From JBJXFY01 sp046155815 (GTDB lineage: Bacteria > Verrucomicrobiota > Verrucomicrobiia > Limisphaerales > CAIMTB01), in the NCBI GenBank assembly GCA_046155815.1, contig JBJXFY010000115.1, positions 1 through 21,496 of the forward strand: a DNA stretch of 21,496 bases, written 5' to 3'. Below are positions 14,647 through 21,496 of this stretch, in pieces (the stretch's first letter is position 1; each line of letters begins with the position of its first letter). The translations under genes and the position numbers were made by a program. Under the pieces are notes generated by a model. The model did no database searches. It saw nothing but the letters and a program-made list of their open reading frames with translations, and had not been told where the DNA came from.

Positions 14647-15546
14647 TCACCTGAACTGCGACCCCGGCAGGCGGCGGCGGTAGTCGGTGGGCGACTGGCC
14701 GACGAGGCGGCGGAAGATACGGTTGAAGTGAGTGAGCGACTGGAAGCCGACCTCGTAGGCCACCTCGCTGACGCGGGCGTTGGGATTCAGCAGCAGGTTC
14801 TTCGCCCTCTCGACGCGGACGCGCGACACGTACTCGGTGAAGTTCAGGCCGGTGGCCTTCTTGAAGAGCTTGCAGAAATAGAAGGAACTCGTGTTCACCG
14901 CACGGGCGACCTCGCCGAGCGACAGGGGATCAGCCTGATGCTCCGCAATGTACCGCTTGGCGCGGACCACGGCCGCCGGCTCGGCGTTGCGCTCCTGCAC
15001 GAGCACCTGGTTGCCGACGATGGCGATGTGCTGGGCGAAGATGGAGAGGAGCCGGACCATGGCCTCGTACTGTTCGCGGCTGACCACGCGGCTGTGGAAC
15101 CAGGCCTCCTCCACCTGTCGCAAGTCCGTCTTCAGCCCCCAATCCAGCAGCTGCCGGGCCGTCTGGTCGAAGTCGGCCCGCTCCGGCCGCCGCTCCACGA
15201 AGACCTGCCCGGTCTGGAGGAAACCGACCAGCTCCTGTCCGAAACGCAGCGGCACGACGGTGTCGCTCAGGCCGGCGAAGCAGGTGACGGTGCACGGTCC
15301 GGCACCGGGGTTTTCAGCCACCTTTTCCTGCACTTCCAGGCAGGCGGCGCAGGTCCGGCTGGTCTTCGCCATCAGCGCGCAGAAGGGATTCTCTTGGCGG
15401 CTGCCCTGATGGACAGGCTGCCACGCCTCCACCGGTCGCAGCGCCAGCGGCAGGCCGGTGGCCTCGGCAAAGGCACGCTGGTAGTCCGCAAAGATGCGGG
15501 ACTTGGAGAGACGTTCGATCAGCCGGTCTTGGTCGGTGGCTTCCAT
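14647..15546 (-). CDS. AraC-family regulator with PocR ligand-binding domain
   Basis: The 299-residue protein has an N-terminal PocR domain (about 8-170), with the characteristic Cys-containing segment NPFCALMAKTSRTCAACLE. Later comes a typical C-terminal AraC double helix-turn-helix (about 200-295), containing LSLGEVARAVNTSSFYFCKLFKK and the second-helix signature VAYEVGFQSLTHFNRIFRR (given in parts). It ends SPTDYRRRL. PocR domains bind small ligands, and their conserved cysteines could be redox- or metal-sensitive; the ligand here is unknown. The gene is convergent with the cco operon end and divergent from the Usp gene, 91 bp apart, so it may control the stress gene or the oxidase. The chosen ATG at 15546 starts just before the PocR domain. 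The same frame is open further upstream, but that part overlaps the Usp gene and is not domain-like. Confidence 0.9.
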   Translation of the reverse strand: MEATDQDRLIERLSKSRIFADYQRAFAEATGLPLALRPVEAWQPVHQGSRQENPFCALMAKTSRTCAACLEVQEKVAENPGAGPCTVTCFAGLSDTVVPLRFGQELVGFLQTGQVFVERRPERADFDQTARQLLDWGLKTDLRQVEEAWFHSRVVSREQYEAMVRLLSIFAQHIAIVGNQVLVQERNAEPAAVVRAKRYIAEHQADPLSLGEVARAVNTSSFYFCKLFKKATGLNFTEYVSRVRVERAKNLLLNPNARVSEVAYEVGFQSLTHFNRIFRRLVGQSPTDYRRRLPGSQFR

Positions 15547-15637
15547 GTCGCGACGGCGTGCCGGAGTGTGGGGCAACCCCGGCCCGAGCGCGAATTTTTC
15601 CCCGGCCGCAACACCGCCGCCCTCGGAGCATGACGCC

Positions 15638-16141
15638 ATGAACGCCCCCGCCCGGTCGTCGCCCAAGGAACATGATGTCCGCTGCGGCGACCCTCCGCCC
15701 TTCCGGCCCGCGCATATCCTCGTTCCGGTGGATTTTTCCGCCGCCTCCCGCCGCGCAGTGTGCCGCGCCCGGGCGCTGGCCGAGAGCTTCGGCGCGCGGC
15801 TCATCCTCGTGCACGTTGTCGAGCCCAGCCCCGCCTTGTCCCCGCTGGACTACGTTCCCGTCGGCGAACCCCATCCGGACGACGACCGCCTGACCGCGGC
15901 GCGCGCCGCGCTGGCCGCCACGGCGGCGGAACTGGCGCCGCCCGTGCCCACCGAGCAGATCGTGCGCTTTGGCCGCGCCTGGCGCGAGATCGTGGACCAA
16001 GCCCTTCGCCGCCACGCAGACCTCCTGCTTGTGCCCAACCACGGCGACCATCGCCGTGGCCCCGCCTACCTGGGCAGCGTGGCCGAGAAGATCGTTCGCC
16101 ACGCGCCCTGCCCGGTGCTGGTGCTGCGGGATGGAGGCTAG
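15638..16141 (+). CDS. Universal stress protein (UspA family)
   Basis: The 167-residue single-domain protein has a 25-residue extra N-terminus, then the Usp core from HILVPVDFSAASRRAV. The C-terminal ATP-loop region contains LLLVPNHGDHRRGPAYLGSVAEKIV and ends APCPVLVLR. The usual loop is G-x2-G-x9-G-(S/T); here the first glycine context is altered (NHGDHRRG), although the LGS element is intact, so nucleotide binding is possible but not certain. The start ATG at 15638 follows a GGAG element about ten bases upstream. It is divergent from the PocR/AraC gene and close to the cbb3 operon; in other bacteria Usp genes are often co-controlled with oxidases under low oxygen. Family is confident, role inferred. 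Confidence 0.88.
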   Translation: MNAPARSSPKEHDVRCGDPPPFRPAHILVPVDFSAASRRAVCRARALAESFGARLILVHVVEPSPALSPLDYVPVGEPHPDDDRLTAARAALAATAAELAPPVPTEQIVRFGRAWREIVDQALRRHADLLLVPNHGDHRRGPAYLGSVAEKIVRHAPCPVLVLRDGG

Positions 16142-16197
16142 CCGGCCCGCGCCCAACGCCGCCCGTCGGTCCCAACCCCAGCTTGGAAGCGGCGTAT

Positions 16198-16218
16198 TCA
16201 CCCCGGCCAGCCGGGTGA
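16198..16218. terminator. Weak hairpin between convergent usp and sxtJ-like genes
   Basis: The arms 16198-16206 and 16211-16218 (CCGGGTGA and its partner with one bulged C) form an 8-bp stem around a CCAG loop. It sits in the 148-bp gap between the stops of the Usp gene and the sxtJ-like gene, where a terminator would be expected. Neither side has a T run, so this is a tentative call. Nothing else is seen in the gap. Confidence 0.3.
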
Positions 16219-16289
16219 CGCGGCCCTGATTCCTCCCGCAGAAACCGGCACCCCGGGCCTCCTTCGGCTGAACCCTCGCCCTGCCCCGG

Positions 16290-16691
16290 TCAAAACATGC
16301 GGTCGAGATCGCTCCTTCGGCGGGCCGGCCGCCAGCAGGTCTCGCCTGACCGCGGCCGGCGCAGCCGGAGCAGATCCTTGCCCAGGGCGCGCAGCAGCAC
16401 GCCCAGCGGCGTCACCACCGTCCCAAACAGCAGCGCCAGCAGCACGCGGCCCACCACCTGCCCCAGCGCGAAGCCCAGACGCATGCCCGCCCGGTAAACC
16501 GGCCGCACCGCCCGCGGTGCCAGGCACGCCGCGGCCGCCAGCACCGCCGGCCCGGAGAGGAGCAGCAACACGACCGGCCAGCGCAGCACCCCGCGCCACG
16601 CCAGCAACGCGAGCAGCAGCGCCAGCGCCCCGGCCAGCGAAAGGCCGAACGTCCGCCATTCGCGCGGGTCTTCCTTGAGCCGGAGCTTCAT
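16290..16691 (-). CDS. SxtJ-like small membrane protein
   Basis: A 133-residue protein with two clusters of hydrophobic helices. After the start MKLRLKEDPREWRTFG, a hairpin of two helices covers about 17-58. A GMRLGFALGQVVGRVLLALL-type helix then covers about 69-88, followed by the conserved-looking VVTPLGVLLRALGKDLLRLRR. The RALGKD-x-L segment, a Trp near the C-terminus (TCWRPARRR), size and topology match the SxtJ family, which accompanies carbamoyltransferases. The function of SxtJ is not known; it may anchor or assist the carbamoyltransferase at the membrane. The gene follows the carbamoyltransferase on the minus strand with a 5-bp gap, so the two are one transcript. Position strongly supports the call. 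Confidence 0.8.
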   Translation of the reverse strand: MKLRLKEDPREWRTFGLSLAGALALLLALLAWRGVLRWPVVLLLLSGPAVLAAAACLAPRAVRPVYRAGMRLGFALGQVVGRVLLALLFGTVVTPLGVLLRALGKDLLRLRRPRSGETCWRPARRRSDLDRMF

Positions 16692-16696
16692 GCGGT

Positions 16697-18508
16697 TCAG
16701 TCGGGGCCGGGCGCGACTGGCCGCGCGACCTCCCGCCGCGGCTGGCGGGTTCGGTCGAGCAGAAAATGTCCGACCGCGAGGTGGTCCATCTCCGTGTTCA
16801 TGAAGCAGCGCCAGGCGTCGTCCGGCGTGCAGACGACCGGCTCGCCGCGGACGTTGAACGACGTGTTCACCAGCACCGGGCAGCCGGTGAGTTCCGAGAA
16901 ACGCGTGAGCAGCCGGTGAAACTGGGGATGATCCTCCGCCGTCACGGTCTGGATGCGGGCGGAATAGTCCAGATGGGTCACCGCCGGCAGTTTCGAGCGG
17001 ATTTCCTTCACCCGGTCCAATCCCTGCGCGGTCGCCGCCGGAGCCAGCCGCAGGTGAGTGGCGACCGGCGCGACGAGCAGCATGTAGGGCGAATCACAGT
17101 CCAGCTCGAAGCACTCGCTCACCCGTTCGCGGAGGACGGCGGGCGCAAAGGGCCGGAAGGACTCGCGGAACTTCACCTTCAGGTTCATCATGCCCTGCAT
17201 CGCCGGGGAGCGCGGATCGCCGAGGATGGATCGGGCGCCCAGTGCCCGCGGGCCGAATTCCATCCGCCCCTGCACCCAGCCCACGACCTTGCCGTCCGCC
17301 AGCAGCGCCGCGACGCGGTTCACCAGCACGTCGTCATCCGGAAGGCGTTCGTACACCGCCTCTTCACGGTCCAGCACCGCCTGGACCTCCGCGTCGGAGA
17401 CTGCCGGCCCGAGCAGCGCGCCGTGCATCGCGTCGCGGCGGCCGTCGGCGTGGCGCGGCAGGTCGCGGTGCCACGCGGCGAGGGCGGCCCCGAGCGCGCC
17501 GCCGGCATCCCCGGCGGCGGGCTGGATCCACAGCCGCCGGAAGCCGGCCTCACGGAGCAGGCGGCCGTTGGCCACGCAGTTCAGCGCGACGCCGCCGGCG
17601 AGGCAGAGGTTCTCCAAGCCGGTGAGCTCGCGGGCGTGGCGCGCGAGGCCGAGCATCATCTCCTCGGCCACGGCCTGGATGGAGCATGCCACGTCGCAGT
17701 GCCGCGGGGTGATCGGTTCTTCGGGCCGGCGCGGTGGGCCGCCGAAGACGTCGTGGAAGCGCCCGTTGGTCATGCGCGCGCCGGCGAGGAAGTCAAAGAA
17801 CTCCAGGTTGAGCCAGAACGAGCCGTCGTCGCGCAGTTCGAGCAGGTGGTCGCGGATGGCCGGCACGAAGCGCGGCTCGCCGAACGGCGCGAGGCCCATG
17901 AGCTTGTACTCGCCCGAATTCACCCGAAACCCGCAGTACGCCGTGAAGGCCGAGTACAGCAGCCCGAGCGAATGCGGGAAGTGCAGCTCCTTCAGCAGCT
18001 CGAATTCATTGCCTCGTCCGCGGCCGATCGTCGTCGTCGCGTACTCGCCCACGCCGTCCACGGTGAGGATGGCGGCCGAGGCGAAGGGCGAGGGCAGGAA
18101 GGCGCTGGCCGCGTGGGCCTCGTGGTGCTGGGTGAAGAGCAGGCGGCAGTCCCGCCGCAGGCCGGGCAGCTCCTCGCGCAGGGTGGCGCGGAGGTTGAGC
18201 TTGCCGCCGAGCCAGGCGGGCAGCGCGCGGACGAAGCCGCCGAACCCGCGCGGCGCGATGGCGAGCGCGGTCTCCAGCAGCCGCGAGAATTTCAGGATCG
18301 GCTTGTCATAGAAGACGACGGCGTCGAGGTCTCCTTCGCCGATCCCGGCCTCGCGGAGGCAGTACGCGGCAGCCTGCGCGGGGAAGGATTCGTCGTTCTT
18401 GCGCCGGGTGAAGCGCTCCTCCTGCGCGGCGGCCACGATCACGCCGTCGCGCAGCAGGGCGGCGGCGGAGTCATGGTAGAAGGCCGAGAGGCCGAGGAGG
18501 TGGCGCAT
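16697..18508 (-). CDS. O-carbamoyltransferase, NodU/CmcH/TobZ family (SxtI-like)
   Basis: The 603-residue protein has the two-domain layout of the family. The N-terminal Kae1/ASKHA-like domain (about 1-360) contains the metal-site motif HHEAH at 128-132, DGVGEYATTT from 151 and LAGGVALNCVANGRLL. The C-terminal YrdC-like domain contains GWVQGRMEFGPRALGARSIL, followed by KFRESFRPFAP and NTSFNVRGEP. Enzymes of this class make carbamoyl-adenylate from carbamoyl phosphate and ATP and transfer the carbamoyl group to a hydroxyl of a sugar or natural product. All expected motifs are present, so it is likely active. The acceptor is unknown; no glycan or antibiotic biosynthesis genes lie next to it. 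It starts 9 bp after the DUF5989 gene and ends 5 bp before the sxtJ-like gene, a three-gene operon. Confidence 0.95.
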   Translation of the reverse strand: MRHLLGLSAFYHDSAAALLRDGVIVAAAQEERFTRRKNDESFPAQAAAYCLREAGIGEGDLDAVVFYDKPILKFSRLLETALAIAPRGFGGFVRALPAWLGGKLNLRATLREELPGLRRDCRLLFTQHHEAHAASAFLPSPFASAAILTVDGVGEYATTTIGRGRGNEFELLKELHFPHSLGLLYSAFTAYCGFRVNSGEYKLMGLAPFGEPRFVPAIRDHLLELRDDGSFWLNLEFFDFLAGARMTNGRFHDVFGGPPRRPEEPITPRHCDVACSIQAVAEEMMLGLARHARELTGLENLCLAGGVALNCVANGRLLREAGFRRLWIQPAAGDAGGALGAALAAWHRDLPRHADGRRDAMHGALLGPAVSDAEVQAVLDREEAVYERLPDDDVLVNRVAALLADGKVVGWVQGRMEFGPRALGARSILGDPRSPAMQGMMNLKVKFRESFRPFAPAVLRERVSECFELDCDSPYMLLVAPVATHLRLAPAATAQGLDRVKEIRSKLPAVTHLDYSARIQTVTAEDHPQFHRLLTRFSELTGCPVLVNTSFNVRGEPVVCTPDDAWRCFMNTEMDHLAVGHFLLDRTRQPRREVARPVAPGPD

Positions 18509-18517
18509 CGGCCCGGC

Positions 18518-18670
18518 CTACATGAAGGGGTACATGAACGGCGCGAGCGCGGAGCTCTTGCTAAAGAGGATCAGCGCCGCGAGCAGCAGCAGGGCGACGA
18601 TGAGCGGCACGAGCCACCACTTCTTTTCCTCGCGGAGGAAAAGCACGAACTCGCGGAGCAGCTGCCACAT
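18518..18670 (-). CDS. DUF5989/SxtK-like small membrane protein, 50 aa
   Basis: A 50-residue protein (ATG at 18670, TAG at 18518-18520) begins MWQLLREFVLFLREEKKWW and continues with one transmembrane helix (about 20-37, LVPLIVALLLLAALILF). It ends SSALAPFMYPFM. The W-x-x-x-EF-x-x-FL-x-E-x-KKWW start and the 'P-F-M-Y' end are what I know of DUF5989, the family of saxitoxin-cluster SxtK. It lies 9 bp upstream of the carbamoyltransferase and starts the minus-strand operon. DUF5989 genes are found next to carbamoyltransferases in many bacteria; their role is unknown, perhaps as a membrane anchor. The clean match in sequence, length and position makes this a confident small gene. Confidence 0.88.
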   Translation of the reverse strand: MWQLLREFVLFLREEKKWWLVPLIVALLLLAALILFSKSSALAPFMYPFM

Positions 18671-18856
18671 GGTTGGGATGGTCTATCACCTGCACCGCGC
18701 GCCGGCAAACCGGGAGGGGAGAAGCAGCGAAGGACCTGCCGGGGCACCCGGAACGCCGCGGCGATGCCGGTGCAGGAGAGGCGCCTCGTCCGGGCAGCGT
18801 CCTCGCCCCCTCGCGTCTTCGCTGTTTTTTTCCCGACGGCTGCGCCACGCTCGCGA
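18671..18856. other. Divergent intergenic region between carbamoyltransferase operon and SSS gene
   Basis: This 186-bp stretch separates two divergent start codons and must hold promoters for both. I see no convincing -35/-10 pair or operator. A run of seven T at 18825-18831 has no adjoining stem and is not read as a terminator. Confidence 0.5.
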
Positions 18857-20641
<1,785 letters not shown>

Positions 20642-20854
20642 CGGCTGGCGGCCCGGCCGCCTGTGGCCCGGTCGGCGCGGCGCAAGGAAGCGGAGTTCCT
20701 CCGCGACCTGCGCCGTGTCGTCGAGCGTCCGCATGGTTTCCATTTCCTTTCTGCCCGCCTCAGAAGCGCACTTCCGAAAGGCGCTGCCGGGAATCGGTCC
20801 AACGCCCTGGAAGGCGGCGCGGACCGCGGGCCGGGCCCCCATGTCGCCGCCACG
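20642..20854. other. Intergenic stretch, no recognised gene
   Basis: Between the SSS gene stop and the end of the PIN-domain frame. Short open frames exist on both strands (for instance a minus-strand one near 20735 beginning METMRTLDD), but none has a recognisable motif or clear start signal, and I do not call them genes. Confidence 0.4.
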
Positions 20855-20875
20855 TCAGCCCCGGCTGCTGACGTG
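20851..20875. terminator. Perfect hairpin overlapping the end of the PIN-domain frame
   Basis: CACGTCAGC at 20851-20859 pairs perfectly with GCTGACGTG at 20867-20875 around a 7-base loop. The stop codon of the full-length PIN frame (20855-20857) lies in the left arm. Position at the 3' end of the toxin-antitoxin operon suits a transcript end, but no T run follows on the minus strand, so termination is not proven. Confidence 0.4.
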
Positions 20876-21247
20876 GGGGTAGGAGAGGATTTTCCGGTCG
20901 GTCGTGATGATTGTCATCCGCGCCAGCCGCGCCGTGGCGATCAGGAGGCGGTCGGCGGGATCGCCATGCACCGGGCCGGGCAGGCTCCAGGCCTCGGCCA
21001 TGATGTCGGCGGTGAGGGATAGGACGTCCTAGCCGTTCAGATCTAGGATCTCGTTCCACCACCGCTTCCAGTGGGTGCGCAGCTTGACCCGACCGCGTTC
21101 CTGCGCGCAGGGCAGCTCGGCGACGGAGAGAGCGGAGACAAAGATTTCCTCCTGTGGATCACGGATGGCCTCAACGGCCGCCGGCGAAAGGTCGCCCGTG
21201 TTCTCGCCAAAGAACACCAGGGCGCAGGTGTCGAGCAGCAGGGCCAT
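20855..21247 (-). pseudogene. PIN-domain (VapC-type) toxin, interrupted by an in-frame amber codon
   Basis: From ATG at 21247 the frame encodes 72 residues (MALLLDTCALVFF ... NEILDLNG) and reaches TAG at 21029-21031. Past the stop the same frame continues for 57 more residues with the second half of a PIN domain: HGDPADRLLIATA, then ITTDRKILSY, to TGA at 20855. Of the catalytic acids, D6 and E44 (SVAEL) lie before the stop. D99 (PADRL) and D117 (TTD), numbered with the amber as residue 73, lie after it. A full VapC toxin is about 130 residues, which is the combined length. The truncated product would lack half of the Mg2+ site and should not cleave RNA. TAG ends other genes in this window (antitoxin, DUF481, SxtK-like), so it is not reassigned. 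A sequencing error is also possible. The start is 1 bp after the antitoxin stop. Confidence 0.82.
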
Positions 21248-21248
21248 G

Positions 21249-21496
21249 CTACTTCAGCATCTCCCACTCGCTTTCGGGGATGAACGGCTCCGTCAGGTCG
21301 CTCAGAATCTGCACCGTGCCCTTCATGGATCCGAGCCGGCTGCGGTTAATCTTCTTGGGCTTGGCCTCGACGGCGGCCAGCCGGGCCACCGGCTTGTTCC
21401 GGCGGCAGACGACGACCTCATTCCCGTGCTCGGCGATGGCGATCAGTTCGGCCAGCCGGTCCTTGAACTCGGCCACGTTCACATGCACGGCGTCCA
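21249..21496 (-). CDS. Phd/YefM-family antitoxin, 5' end at window edge
   Basis: The visible frame reads DAVHVNVAEFKDRLAELIAIAEHG, then EVVVCRRNKPVARLAAVE, and continues with a Lys-rich tail to ...ESEWEMLK. This is the standard Phd/YefM antitoxin layout: a short N-terminal DNA-binding fold with 'VNVAEFKDRL', a 'G-x-x-V-V-x-R-x-x-x-P-V-A-R-L' strand, and a flexible toxin-binding C-terminus. A GTG at 21488 could start the protein. However, the last two bases of the window (TG on the minus strand) followed by GAC GCC GTG suggest the true start codon begins one base outside the window. The gene stops 1 bp before the PIN-domain frame, the normal antitoxin-toxin order. It likely represses its own promoter, upstream of the window. 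Confidence 0.88.
   Translation of the reverse strand, partial: DAVHVNVAEFKDRLAELIAIAEHGNEVVVCRRNKPVARLAAVEAKPKKINRSRLGSMKGTVQILSDLTEPFIPESEWEMLK

Noticed and set aside
16290..18670. Saxitoxin or other toxin biosynthesis cluster
   Set aside because: Only the carbamoyltransferase trio is present; no polyketide-synthase-like, amidinotransferase, oxygenase or sulfotransferase gene lies in the window.
18825..18831. Run of seven T as an intrinsic terminator tail
   Set aside because: There is no stable stem directly before it, and no gene ends there.
16766..18856. In-frame upstream extension of the SSS transporter giving a 1291-residue protein
   Set aside because: The extension runs antisense to the carbamoyltransferase and has no domain; the transporter's first helix starts properly at 18857.
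21029..21031. Amber recoding (stop read as an amino acid) in the PIN toxin
   Set aside because: TAG ends at least three other genes here (DUF481, SxtK-like, antitoxin), and no recoding element is evident.

Overview
The window is a GC-rich, densely packed piece of bacterial chromosome. The gene content fits a Verrucomicrobiota member, most likely Opitutae: a fused CcoN-CcoO cbb3 oxidase with single-haem CcoP, a PocR/AraC regulator, a pectate-lyase-like secreted protein, a sodium:solute symporter, and a tiny basic protein beginning MGKQLNK. This placement rests on recall of similar gene sets, not on a search. No gap between genes exceeds 300 bases. I found no rRNA, tRNA, CRISPR array, insertion sequence or prophage.

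Layout. (1) 1-5250: the C-terminal part of a beta-helix (pectate lyase superfamily) protein; a small unknown protein; a glycosyltransferase fused to a PHP phosphoesterase domain; a 32-residue Arg/Lys-rich protein; and a two-gene cassette of a SecD P1-head-like exported protein with an M23 peptidase. This last cassette converges on a DUF481 outer-membrane protein, with a strong hairpin terminator between them. (2) 6248-14626: a complete cbb3 cytochrome oxidase operon in the order ccoI-ccoS-ccoNO-ccoQ-ccoP-ccoG-ccoH-safE/DsbD_2-like. Genes overlap or lie at most 26 bp apart, so one transcript probably makes the oxidase and most of its metal-loading and assembly factors. (3) 14647-16141: a PocR-domain AraC regulator and a divergently transcribed universal stress protein, both plausible partners of low-oxygen respiration. 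(4) 16290-18670, minus strand: sxtK-like (DUF5989), a NodU/TobZ-type carbamoyltransferase and an sxtJ-like membrane protein. These are the same three families that sit together as sxtI/J/K in saxitoxin clusters, here without any toxin genes. (5) 18857-20641: an SSS-family symporter. (6) 20855-21496: a Phd/YefM antitoxin (cut by the window edge) and a PIN-domain toxin interrupted by an in-frame amber codon.

Most notable are the small carbamoyltransferase cassette, the GT-PHP fusion, the minimal CcoNO/CcoP oxidase, the nonsense-disrupted PIN toxin, the 32-residue basic protein, and an imperfect palindrome in the promoter region between the DUF481 gene and ccoI. None of these is demonstrably a wholly new system. 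The carbamoyltransferase cassette and the GT-PHP fusion are the least explained.
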